From contig NZ_JBIGIA010000001.1 of NCBI RefSeq assembly GCF_043555975.1, forward strand, positions 515,814-579,813: DNA of 64,000 bases, given 5' to 3'. This DNA is from Pelomonas nitida. GTDB taxonomy: Bacteria > Pseudomonadota > Gammaproteobacteria > Burkholderiales > Burkholderiaceae_C. Below the pieces are notes generated by a model that was not told the origin of the DNA, made no database searches, and worked only from the letters and a program-made list of their open reading frames with translations. Below, piece after piece: positions 8,365-16,571 of the stretch. A program made the translations under genes and the position numbers. Each line of letters opens with the position of its first letter. The first letter of the stretch is position 1.

Positions 8365-9485
8365 TGGCCGCTCGCCGCCCACCGCAAACCGTCTACGTCT
8401 TCCAGGGCGGCGGCGCGCTGGGGGCTTACCAGGCCGGCTTCGTCGAGGCGCTGGAGAGTGCCGAGCTTCCGCCCGACTGGCTGGTTGGCACGTCCATCGG
8501 CGCCATCAATGCGGCGCTCATCGCCGGCAACGCGCCCGGCGACCGCCTGCAGGCGCTGCGCGCGTTCTGGGAGCGCGTGACGCGGCCGGCGTTTGCGCCG
8601 CACCTGCCGGTCAACCCCTTCCTGTCGCTGTGGCAGCAGGGCTTGCAGACCTGGCAGACGCTGGCCACCGGCATTCCCGGATTCTTCCGGCCGCGTGGGC
8701 CGCAGTCCTGGGACATGAACCGGCGTGCGCCGCTGAAGGAGCTGAGCTTCTACGACACTGCGCCGCTGGCCGAGACGCTGCGCGAGTTGGTCGATTTCGA
8801 TCGCATCGCCGCTGCCGAGACGCGCCTGACCTTGTGTGCCGTCAACGTGCGCAGCGGTGAGCTGGCCCTGTTCGACAACCGCGACGGCCACACCCGCATC
8901 GGGCCCGAGCATGTCATGGCCAGCGGGGCCTTGCCGCCGGGCTTTGCGCCGGTGCAGATCGGCAAAGAGGCGTATTGGGACGGTGGCATCTACAGCAACA
9001 CGCCGCTGGACGTCGTGCTCGACGATGCTGAACGCCGTGACACGCTGTGCTTCATGGTGGACTTGTGGGACGCCAGCGAGGCCGCGCCGCACACGATGGC
9101 CCAGGTGCTGACCCGCTACAAGGACATCCAGTACGCGAGCCGCATCATGGAGCACCTGGAAGACCACGAGCGCATGCAGAACCTGCGCCGGGCGCTGCGC
9201 CTGGTGGGCCGCAAGCTCGATGCGAAGACCGCGGGCGACCCGGCCGTGAAGGCGCTGCTCGCGTTGGGCTGCGATGCCCGCATCGACATCGTGCACCTCG
9301 TCATGCGGGCCTTGCCGGGCGAGGATTCCTGGCGCGACATCGACTTCAGCGACAAGCGGCTGCGCGCCCGCTGGACGACCGGGCTGAAGGACGGCCGGCG
9401 CATGCTGGCGCGCGCGCCCTGGCAAGCCCCGGCCCAGGAGGGCGTGGGCATGCGCGTGCACACGCTGGACGACGCGGACGCCTGA
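8364..9485 (+). CDS. Patatin-like phospholipase
   Basis: 373 residues. The oxyanion-hole motif GGGALGAYQ lies at about 15-23. The nucleophile elbow GTSIG places the catalytic serine at Ser44, and the second member of the Ser-Asp dyad is Asp206 in YWDGGIY. The C-terminal third fits the DUF3734 extension common in proteobacterial patatins. There is no signal peptide, so it is a cytosolic or membrane-associated lipid acyl hydrolase. It is the last gene of the operon that starts at 6666. Confidence 0.9.
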   Translation: MAARRPPQTVYVFQGGGALGAYQAGFVEALESAELPPDWLVGTSIGAINAALIAGNAPGDRLQALRAFWERVTRPAFAPHLPVNPFLSLWQQGLQTWQTLATGIPGFFRPRGPQSWDMNRRAPLKELSFYDTAPLAETLRELVDFDRIAAAETRLTLCAVNVRSGELALFDNRDGHTRIGPEHVMASGALPPGFAPVQIGKEAYWDGGIYSNTPLDVVLDDAERRDTLCFMVDLWDASEAAPHTMAQVLTRYKDIQYASRIMEHLEDHERMQNLRRALRLVGRKLDAKTAGDPAVKALLALGCDARIDIVHLVMRALPGEDSWRDIDFSDKRLRARWTTGLKDGRRMLARAPWQAPAQEGVGMRVHTLDDADA

Positions 9486-9519
9486 CGCGGGTTGATGCCG
9501 TGCGGGGCGCGGCGTCGGT

Positions 9520-10035
9520 TCAGGCCTGGGCCAGTGCCTGGAGTTTGCCGACCGTGGCCCAGTTGCGCGTCGTGCCGGCTTCGCCGAGCCGCTTGAGCAG
9601 CGCCACGGCGGCCTTGCTCTCCAGGATGCCGTTGCCGCACCAGAGGTAGGCGGCGTGCGCCGTGACGACGTAGCGCTCGCCGCTGTCGGCCACGAGGCCT
9701 TGCACGGCCTGCAGCGCGGCGGCGTTGGCCGTGACGGCCACCAGCAGGCGGCTGGGGTCGTCGGCTTCGGGGATGGGCTGCTCGGCCGCGATGGCGGCCC
9801 ATTCGTCGGCGGACTTCAGGATGATGGCCGCATCGACGCCGAGCCGCTCCGCAACCGTGGCGCGGAGTTTGTCGGCCGACAGCGCGCGCCTGACGTCGAA
9901 GACGGCGTTGCCGCTGTTGAGCAGCGTCGTGACCTGGGTGGCGCCCAGGTCGGTCAGCAAGGCCTTCAGGTCGGCCATGGCCAGGCGCTTGGCCTTGCCG
10001 ACGTTGATGCCGCGCCACAGCGCCACCTGGCGCAT
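9520..10035 (-). CDS. DUF1697 family protein
   Basis: 171 residues beginning MRQVALWRGINVGKAKRLAM, the signature opening of DUF1697, followed by LKALLTDLGATQVTTLLNSGNAVF. The family has no assigned reaction. The start at 10035 is 5 bp after the stop of the M3 peptidase gene, so the two are probably cotranscribed. A longer frame to 10239 would run into the peptidase gene and gives a low-complexity Arg/Ala-rich extension, so I rejected it. Confidence 0.85.
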   Translation of the reverse strand: MRQVALWRGINVGKAKRLAMADLKALLTDLGATQVTTLLNSGNAVFDVRRALSADKLRATVAERLGVDAAIILKSADEWAAIAAEQPIPEADDPSRLLVAVTANAAALQAVQGLVADSGERYVVTAHAAYLWCGNGILESKAAVALLKRLGEAGTTRNWATVGKLQALAQA

Positions 10036-10040
10036 GGCCG

Positions 10041-12041
10041 TCAGCCGCCCATGCCCTGGTGCCGCAGCAGCGCATCGATGCGCGGCTCGCGGCCCCGGAA
10101 GGCCTTGAAGTTGTCGATGGCGTCGCGTGCGCCGCCTTGCTCCAGCACCTCGCGCAGGAAGCGCTTGCCCGTTGCCGGGTTGAACACGCCTTCCTCCTCG
10201 AACGCGCTCCAGGCGTCGGCGCTCAGCAGCTCGGCCCACTTGTAGCTGTAATAGCCCGCCGCGTAGCCGCCCGCGAAGATGTGCGAGAAGCTGTGCTGGA
10301 AGCGGTTGAAGGGGGGCGGGATCAGCACGGCGACTTCGGCGCGGACGTCGTCCAGCACCTTCTGCACATGGCCTTCAGCGCCGGGCTCGGCGTGCAGCCG
10401 CATGTCGAACAGCGAGAACTCGATCTGGCGCAGCGTCATCAGGCCGCTCTGGAAGTTCTTGGCCGCGATCATCTTGTCGAACAGCTCGCGCGGCAGCGGC
10501 TCACCGCTGTCGACATGGCCGCTCAACTGGCAGAGGACGTCCCACTCCCAGCAGAAGTTCTCCATGAACTGGCTGGGCAGCTCGACGGCGTCCCACTCGA
10601 CGCCGGAGATGCCCGACACGCCCAGGTCGTTCACCTGCGTCAGCATGTGGTGCAGGCCGTGGCCGAACTCGTGGAAGAGGGTGATGACGTCGTCGTGCGT
10701 CAGCAGCGCCGGCTTGTCGCCAACCGGTGACGCGAAGTTGCAGGTCAGCAGCGCGACGGGCGTCTGCTGCTCGCCCGTCGGCCGGAGCCAGCGGCTGCGC
10801 ACTTCATCCATCCACGCCCCGGGACGCTTGCCATTGCGGGCGTAGAGGTCGAGATAGAACTGCGCAATGAGCTGACCATTGCGCTTCATCTCGTAGAACG
10901 TCACGGTCTCGTGCCAGACGGAGGCACTGGCCTGCGTGATGGAGACATCGAACAGCCGCTCGATGATCGAGAACAGGCCGGGCACGACCTTCGTCGCCGT
11001 GAAGTACTGCTTCACCGTCTGGTCGCTGAACGCGTAGCGGGCTTCCTTGAGCTTCTCGCTCCAGAAGGAGACGTCCCACGACTCCAGCGGCTGGCCCTTG
11101 GCGAACTCGCGCAGCTCGGCCAGGTCCTTCTCGGCGAACGGCCGCGCGCGTTTGGCGAGGTCGCGCAGGAAGGTCGTCACCTCGGCCGGCGTGGAGGCCA
11201 TCTTGGGCGCCAGCGACACCTCGGCGAAGCTGGCATAGCCCAGCAGCTGCGCTTCTTCCTGCCGCAGCGCGACGATCTCGCGCATCGCGGCGGTGTTGTC
11301 CCACTCGGGCTTGCCTTGTTCGCTGGCGCGCGTCACGTAGGCGCGGTAGAGCTTCTCGCGCAGCGCGCGGTTCTCGGCGTACTGCATGACCGGCAGGTAG
11401 ACCGGGAAGTGCAGCGTGAGCTTGTGGCCGCCGTCGTCGAGCCGGGTGGCGTCCAGCACGTCCTGCGGCACGCCGGCCAGCTCGTCGGTGCTGGCCACAT
11501 AGCTCCAGCCGTCGGTGGCGTCCAGCACATGTTCGCTGAACTGCTGCTGCAGCTCGGCGCTGCGTTCCTGGATGGCGGCGTAGCGCTCGCGCGCCTGGCC
11601 TTGCAGCTCCGCGCCAGACAGCACGAAGTCCCGGATGGCGTGCTTGAGCACCTGCTGCCGCGCCACGCTCAGCGAAGCGCCCTGCGCGGCCATGACGGCC
11701 TTGTACTTCGCGAACAGTGCCTCGTTGGCACCCATCGCGGTGCTGAACTCGGTGACGACCGGCAGCATGGCGTTGTAGGCCTCGCGCAGCTCGGGTGTGT
11801 CGGCCACGGCATTGAGGTGGCCCACCGCATGCCAGGCGGTGCCCAGGCGCTCGGTGGCGGTGTCGAGGATGCGCGAGAGCGTGTCGTAGTCGGCCGGGGT
11901 CTCGGGCTGGGTCGCCTCGTCGAGCGCGGCCTGCGCCACCGCCAGCAGTTCGGTCATGGCGGGCTGCACATGCTCGGGCTGAATGGCCGCGAAGTCGGGC
12001 AGGGCGGCGGTGGAGAGGAGGGGGTTGTTCATTTCAGCCAT
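10041..12041 (-). CDS. prlC: M3 family oligopeptidase (oligopeptidase A type)
   Basis: 666 residues, the usual length for oligopeptidase A / dipeptidyl carboxypeptidase-type M3 enzymes. The zinc site is LFHEFGHGLHH with His457, Glu458 and His461; the third ligand lies in the following helix (the GVEWDAVELPSQFMENFCW region, Glu). It has no signal peptide and is cytosolic, degrading short peptides, including cleaved signal peptides in the E. coli homologue. An alternative ATG lies three codons in. It is followed after 5 bp by the DUF1697 gene. Confidence 0.92.
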   Translation of the reverse strand: MAEMNNPLLSTAALPDFAAIQPEHVQPAMTELLAVAQAALDEATQPETPADYDTLSRILDTATERLGTAWHAVGHLNAVADTPELREAYNAMLPVVTEFSTAMGANEALFAKYKAVMAAQGASLSVARQQVLKHAIRDFVLSGAELQGQARERYAAIQERSAELQQQFSEHVLDATDGWSYVASTDELAGVPQDVLDATRLDDGGHKLTLHFPVYLPVMQYAENRALREKLYRAYVTRASEQGKPEWDNTAAMREIVALRQEEAQLLGYASFAEVSLAPKMASTPAEVTTFLRDLAKRARPFAEKDLAELREFAKGQPLESWDVSFWSEKLKEARYAFSDQTVKQYFTATKVVPGLFSIIERLFDVSITQASASVWHETVTFYEMKRNGQLIAQFYLDLYARNGKRPGAWMDEVRSRWLRPTGEQQTPVALLTCNFASPVGDKPALLTHDDVITLFHEFGHGLHHMLTQVNDLGVSGISGVEWDAVELPSQFMENFCWEWDVLCQLSGHVDSGEPLPRELFDKMIAAKNFQSGLMTLRQIEFSLFDMRLHAEPGAEGHVQKVLDDVRAEVAVLIPPPFNRFQHSFSHIFAGGYAAGYYSYKWAELLSADAWSAFEEEGVFNPATGKRFLREVLEQGGARDAIDNFKAFRGREPRIDALLRHQGMGG

Positions 12042-12134
12042 GTGTTGAGTCTCGCGCAGATTTCAAGCCGGCCGCATCCCGGGTCGGTCATGGCGCGGCC
12101 GCCGTGGAGCCGGCCATGCCGGGCCACTGGCGGC

Positions 12135-12187
12135 GCCCCCTTGAGGGGGCTGAGGCCGGACACCAAGAGTCCTGAGTACTCTTGGTG
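12135..12187. repeat. Two intergenic hairpins downstream of folD
   Basis: GCCCCC-TTGA-GGGGGC (12135-12150) is followed by CACCAAGAGT-CCTGAGT-ACTCTTGGTG (12161-12187, perfect 10-bp stem). They lie in the 200-bp gap after the folD stop, folD being read on the minus strand. Without a T-run they are not a classical terminator. The first is a member of the CCCCCxxGGGGG repeat family that also occurs at 45684 and 54271. Confidence 0.6.
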
Positions 12188-12242
12188 CCTGCCGAAGGAC
12201 AAAGCCTCCGGCTTCGGCGCGGCGAAGCCGGTGGGGGAGGGC

Positions 12243-13097
12243 TTAGCCTGCGGCTCGTTCCGCAGATTCGAGCGTATTGACGAGCAACATGGCAATCGTC
12301 ATCGGGCCGACGCCGCCCGGCACGGGCGTGATCCAGCCGGCCACCTCTTTCACGCCATCGAAGTCCACATCGCCGCAGAGCTTGCCTTCGTCGTTGCGGT
12401 TCATGCCCACATCGATGACGACGGCGCCAGGCTTGACCATGTCGGCCGTCAGCACGTTGCGCTTGCCGACGGCGGCGACGATGACGTCGGCCTGGCGCGT
12501 CATCGCGGCGAGGTCGGCCGTGCCGCTGTGGCAGACGGTGACGGTGGCATTGGCCGCCAGCAGCATCAGCGCCATGGGCTTGCCGACAATGTTGCTGCGG
12601 CCGATGACGACGGCGTGCTTGCCCTTGAGGTTGCTCATGCCGATGCTCTCCAGCATCTTCATGCAGCCGTAGGGGGTGCAGGCCTTGAAGCCCGGCTCGC
12701 CCACCACCAGTGCGCCCGCGCTGGCGACGTGGAAGCCGTCGACATCCTTGGCTGGCGAGATGGATTCGATGACCTTGTGGTCGTCGATGTGCGCGGGCAG
12801 CGGCAGCTGCACGAGGATGCCGTGGATGCTGGGGTCGTTGTTTAGCGCGTCGACGCGCGCCAGCAGCTCGGCCTCGGTCATCGTCGCGTCGTACTTCTCC
12901 AGCACGGAGTGGATGCCGGCCTCCTCGCAGGCCTTGACCTTGTTGCGCACGTAGACCTGGCTGGCGGGGTTGTCGCCGACGAGGATGACGGCCAGGCCGG
13001 GCTGGCGGCCCTGCGCGGAGAGCGCGGCGGCGCGCGCGGCGACGTCGGCGCGGGTGGCCTTGGCCAGGGCGAGGCCGTCGATGAGTTGGGCGGTCAT
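12243..13097 (-). CDS. folD: Bifunctional methylenetetrahydrofolate dehydrogenase / methenyltetrahydrofolate cyclohydrolase
   Basis: 284 residues, the full family length. It interconverts 5,10-methylene-THF, 5,10-methenyl-THF and 10-formyl-THF using NADP in the cytosol. Recognisable motifs are YVRNKVKACEEAGI (with the catalytic Lys), PAKDVDGFH, TPYGCMKML, the nucleotide loop VIGRSNIVGKPMA and the C-terminal TPVPGGVGPMTIAML. The start MTAQLIDG at 13097 has GGAG just upstream (minus strand). A one-carbon enzyme in the same window as formate dehydrogenase is suggestive but the genes are 20 kb apart. Confidence 0.96.
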   Translation of the reverse strand: MTAQLIDGLALAKATRADVAARAAALSAQGRQPGLAVILVGDNPASQVYVRNKVKACEEAGIHSVLEKYDATMTEAELLARVDALNNDPSIHGILVQLPLPAHIDDHKVIESISPAKDVDGFHVASAGALVVGEPGFKACTPYGCMKMLESIGMSNLKGKHAVVIGRSNIVGKPMALMLLAANATVTVCHSGTADLAAMTRQADVIVAAVGKRNVLTADMVKPGAVVIDVGMNRNDEGKLCGDVDFDGVKEVAGWITPVPGGVGPMTIAMLLVNTLESAERAAG

Positions 13098-13108
13098 TGG
13101 AAACTCCT

Positions 13109-13138
13109 AAAAACAAAGAGGCCGCATGCAGCGGCCTC
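13109..13138 (-). terminator. Rho-independent terminator of the FixJ-like gene
   Basis: A perfect 8-bp stem GAGGCCGC/GCGGCCTC with a 5-nt loop (13118-13138) is followed on the minus strand by TTTGTTTTT. It lies 19 bp beyond the stop of the response regulator and just before folD, separating the two transcripts. Confidence 0.85.
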
Positions 13139-13156
13139 TGTGAGCGGTGAGGGGGA

Positions 13157-13780
13157 TCAGGCCTTCGCCGTGGCGCCGAGGGCGATCTTGAGCAGATCGG
13201 CCACGGTGTTGGCGTTGAGCTTTTCCATGATGTTGGCGCGGTGCGCCTCCACCGTCTTGATGCTGATGCCGAGATCGTCGGCGATCTGCTTGTTCAGCCG
13301 GCCGGCGACGATGCGCTCCAGTACCTGGGCTTCGCGGGTGGTCAGGCGGGCCAGCAGGGCATCGCGGCTGGCCGCTTCCTGGTGGCTGGAGAAGGCGTCG
13401 CGAGCCTGGTCCAGCATGCGCTCCACCAGCGCCAGCAGCTCTTCTTCCTTGAACGGCTTCTCGATGAAGTCCATCGCGCCTTTCTTCATCGTCTGCACGG
13501 CCATGGGCACGTCGCCGTGGCCGGTGATGAAGACGATGGGCAGCGGGCTTCTGCGCTCGATGAGCCGGTCCTGCAGTTCCAGGCCCGTCATGCCGTCCAT
13601 GCGGATGTCGGCGATCAGGCAGGCCACCTCGCGCGGGTCATAGCGGGTCAGGAAGGACTCGGCGGAGTCAAAACACTTGACCCGGTAGTCCTTGCCTTCG
13701 AGCAGCCATTGCAGTGAATCACGGACCGCTTCGTCATCGTCAACGACGTAGACATTGCCCTTCTTGGGGATCAAGCTCAT
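13157..13780 (-). CDS. FixJ-family response regulator
   Basis: 207 residues: an N-terminal receiver domain and a C-terminal LuxR-type helix-turn-helix. Receiver residues are the acidic pocket VDDDE (about 13-17), the phosphoacceptor Asp58 in IADIRMDG, Thr87 in FITGHGD and Lys109 in IEKPF. The HTH region is LTTREAQVLERIVAGRLNKQIADDLG and onward. It should bind DNA after phosphorylation by the kinase encoded directly upstream, with which it overlaps by 4 bp (ATGA). Being divergent from the PDH operon suggests, but does not prove, that PDH or central metabolism is a target. Confidence 0.92.
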   Translation of the reverse strand: MSLIPKKGNVYVVDDDEAVRDSLQWLLEGKDYRVKCFDSAESFLTRYDPREVACLIADIRMDGMTGLELQDRLIERRSPLPIVFITGHGDVPMAVQTMKKGAMDFIEKPFKEEELLALVERMLDQARDAFSSHQEAASRDALLARLTTREAQVLERIVAGRLNKQIADDLGISIKTVEAHRANIMEKLNANTVADLLKIALGATAKA

Positions 13781-16371
13781 GGTGTGGTGGGTTCGGTTCT
13801 CTGAGCACTGCTAGCGGCACCGTGGGTGGGGTCGTGACGCAGGTGTTCGGACGTGATGGTGACCGGGATCGTGAACGCGAATCGGCACCCCACGACCAGT
13901 GACGCATTGTAAAGGTTCTCGGCTTTTATCCGCCCCTGGTGAGACTCGACGATAGACCGGCATAACCCTAATCCGATGCCCAATCCATCGGCCTTCGTCG
14001 AGAAGAAGGCCTCGTACATGCGGGCCAGCACCTCGTCCGGCAGGCCTGGGCCCATGTCGGTCACCGAGAACTCGATCTGCCCGCCCATCTCGACGCTGTG
14101 CTTGGGCACCACGCGCAGTTCGATGTGGCGGCGCGACGTGGGCAGCGACGCGTTGTCGATGGCCTCCGCTGCGTTCTTCAGCAGGTTCATCAGCACCTGC
14201 TCGATGAGGATGGGGTCGACCATCAGCTGCGGCAGCCGCTGCGCGACGTAGGTGTGGATGGCCACGTTGCGCCGGCGCAGCTCGATGCCGGCCAGCTCGA
14301 CCGCGTCCTCGACGATTTCGGCCGCATGCGCCGGCTGGCGCTGCGGCTCGCTGCGCTTCACGAAGTTGCGGATGCGGTGAATGATCTGGCCGGCGCGTTG
14401 CGCCTGCTTGGCGGTCTTCTCGAGCGCCGCCATCAGCGCGTCCTTGTCGATGCTGTCGCTGCGCACACGGCTGACCATGCCGTTGCAGTAGTTGGTGATG
14501 GCGGTCAGCGGCTGGTTCAGCTCGTGCGCGACGCTGGAGGCCATTTCGCCCATGGTCATCAGCCGGCTGGTGACCTGGGCCTTCTCGGCCTGCAGCGCGG
14601 CCTGGGCCTCGGCGTGGCGGCGCATCGTGATGTCGGTGGCGATCAGCATCTGCGCCAGCCGCCCGTCGGTCCATTGCAGGTAGCGGGCGCGCACGTCGAA
14701 CCACATGGCCAGTGATTCGACGTAGACCTCACGCGGGTCCGAGCCCATGTCGGTCAGCGCCTCGGACGGCAGGCCCGAGTAGTCGTCCACCTCGTCGGCG
14801 CTGTCGTCCAGTCCGCGCCGGCTGGTCGCCACGAGTTGGCCACCGGCCAGCAGCGCGTGGCCTGCGGGGTCGGCCCCGAACCACAGGCGGTAGCTGCGGT
14901 TGGCGAACAGCAGTTCCGGCGGATGCACCGACAGCACGGACACCGCCGCATCCAACCCTTCCAGCACGGTCGTGAAGCGCTCGTGCGAGGCCGAGAGCTG
15001 GTCTCGCACGCGCTTGGCCTCGGTGATGTTGGTCATCGAGGTCATCCAGCCGGTCTGCTTGCCCTTGGTGTCCACCAGCGGCGAGACGTAGACGCGGGCA
15101 TCGAACTGGCTGCCGTCCTTGCGCTGGATCTTGACCTCGACGCCACCCGACGGGCTGCGGCCGCGCAGTTCCTGTTGCAGTGCGCGCGCGTTGTCTTCGC
15201 CGCGGTCGCTGGGCCAGAAGGGGTAGGGCGGCGTGCGGCCGACGAGGTCGGATTCCAGAAACCCCGTCATCGCGCAGAAGGCGGGGTTGACATAGGTGAT
15301 GCGCGTGTCCATGTCCATCGCGCGCATGCCGGTCAGCATGGAGTTCTCCATCGCGCGGCGGAAGTTGGTCTCCAGCGTCAGCGCGTTCTGGATCTGTGTG
15401 CGACGCCGCATGTGGCGCCAGGTGCCCAGCAGCATCCAGACGGTGAGGCCGGCCAGCGCGAGCACCAGCCAGAAGAGTGCATTGCTGATCAGGCCGATGG
15501 AGGTGCGCCAGCCCTGGCCGCGCAGCACCAGGCCGTTGAGCGCGGGCGCGAGCGGCACGTCGTGCAACAGCGCCGCGCGGCGCAGGCCCTGGCCGGGCAT
15601 CGGTGTGACGGTGCTGCTGACGATCTGGTCGCGGGCGTCGAGCACGGCGATGCTGTGGCGCGTGGAGACTTCCGGCGGCACGTAATAGCGCAGCAGCGCC
15701 TCGACGTTGTATTCAGCGATCAGCACTCCCGCGAAGCCGCCGCGGTCGATCAGCGGGATGTGCAGCTGAAAGACGGTGAGGTCGTTGCTGTCCGTGAAGG
15801 GCGGCGAATACACCGGTTGGCGGCGTTCCTTGGCCGCGTCAAACGCCAGCGCCGCGGCGTTGGACTGGTTGGGCATTGGCATGGACGGGTCCTTGCCGTC
15901 CATCGACATCAGCCCGTCGGCCTGGAAGCCCGCCGCGCCGACGCTGCTGCGGCGCTCGCGGCGCGCACTCAGCCACGTGACGTGCGTGAGCTCGGGGCGA
16001 TCGCGGGCGAACGCCTGGGCCTGGGCGGAGAACTCGTGCGCGTCGATCTGCCGCGTGACGACCTCGCGGGCGATGCGCACCAGCTGTTCCTGGTTCTCGA
16101 TGAGGCGCAGGCGGATTTGCTGCTGGGCGATCTCGGTGTCGCGCTTGACGGATTCGGTCTCGCGCTCGATTTCCTCGTTCCGCAAGTACCAGAACGCGGA
16201 AATGATGGCCGCCAGGAACAACAGCACCGACACCAGCGGGCCGAGCGTGGCCAGCCGGTCCTGGCGCGAGGGAGATTGGCGGACCCACCAGGTGGCCAGC
16301 AGGCGGCGCCAGGGCGCCAGCAGGCGCTGGCCGCGGGTGCGGTGGTCGGACGAGGGCGAATCGGCGGGCAT
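13777..16371 (-). CDS. Membrane-bound PAS sensor histidine kinase, FixL/DctB-like
   Basis: 864 residues. Two membrane helices (about 40-62 and 295-315) bracket a periplasmic sensor region of about 230 residues. Two PAS-like domains follow, the first containing MRAMDMDTRITYVNPAFCAMTG. The transmitter has the H-box VAHELNQPLTAITNY with His616, N-box LMNLLKNAAEAID and G-boxes DMGPGLP and GLGIGLGLC. The ELNQPL H-box is typical of the FixL/DctB group. No heme-PAS His was checked, so the signal is unknown. I chose ATG 16371; a start at 16473 would extend through the aceE promoter region. It is cotranscribed with the FixJ-like regulator. Confidence 0.9.
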   Translation of the reverse strand: MPADSPSSDHRTRGQRLLAPWRRLLATWWVRQSPSRQDRLATLGPLVSVLLFLAAIISAFWYLRNEEIERETESVKRDTEIAQQQIRLRLIENQEQLVRIAREVVTRQIDAHEFSAQAQAFARDRPELTHVTWLSARRERRSSVGAAGFQADGLMSMDGKDPSMPMPNQSNAAALAFDAAKERRQPVYSPPFTDSNDLTVFQLHIPLIDRGGFAGVLIAEYNVEALLRYYVPPEVSTRHSIAVLDARDQIVSSTVTPMPGQGLRRAALLHDVPLAPALNGLVLRGQGWRTSIGLISNALFWLVLALAGLTVWMLLGTWRHMRRRTQIQNALTLETNFRRAMENSMLTGMRAMDMDTRITYVNPAFCAMTGFLESDLVGRTPPYPFWPSDRGEDNARALQQELRGRSPSGGVEVKIQRKDGSQFDARVYVSPLVDTKGKQTGWMTSMTNITEAKRVRDQLSASHERFTTVLEGLDAAVSVLSVHPPELLFANRSYRLWFGADPAGHALLAGGQLVATSRRGLDDSADEVDDYSGLPSEALTDMGSDPREVYVESLAMWFDVRARYLQWTDGRLAQMLIATDITMRRHAEAQAALQAEKAQVTSRLMTMGEMASSVAHELNQPLTAITNYCNGMVSRVRSDSIDKDALMAALEKTAKQAQRAGQIIHRIRNFVKRSEPQRQPAHAAEIVEDAVELAGIELRRRNVAIHTYVAQRLPQLMVDPILIEQVLMNLLKNAAEAIDNASLPTSRRHIELRVVPKHSVEMGGQIEFSVTDMGPGLPDEVLARMYEAFFSTKADGLGIGLGLCRSIVESHQGRIKAENLYNASLVVGCRFAFTIPVTITSEHLRHDPTHGAASSAQRTEPTTP

Positions 16372-16414
16372 CGGCAAATTATGTGGGTCGCGCCGGGTCT
16401 CCCGGATGTCATTT

Positions 16415-16446
16415 ATTTCGCAATGAGAAATGGCTTCGCACCATTT
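16415..16446. promoter_or_regulatory. Overlapping inverted repeats in the kinase/aceE divergent region
   Basis: ATTTC-7 nt-GAAAT (16415-16431) overlaps AAATGG-7 nt-CCATTT (16428-16446). They lie between the divergent starts at 16371 and 16572 in an otherwise GC-rich gap. This is where an operator controlling one or both transcripts would be expected. The regulator cannot be named from sequence alone; the arm spacing would suit a dimeric HTH regulator. Confidence 0.4.
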
Positions 16447-16571
16447 GAGAAAGCGGCGGGTGCTGTGCGACACTCCGCCCGCTCGCGGCCCGTGCGGCCT
16501 GCGTTCGCCTTGTCATCACCCCTCAGAACACCCTGCCGCCCGCCAGAGGCGGCCCACGTAGGAGACCGGCC

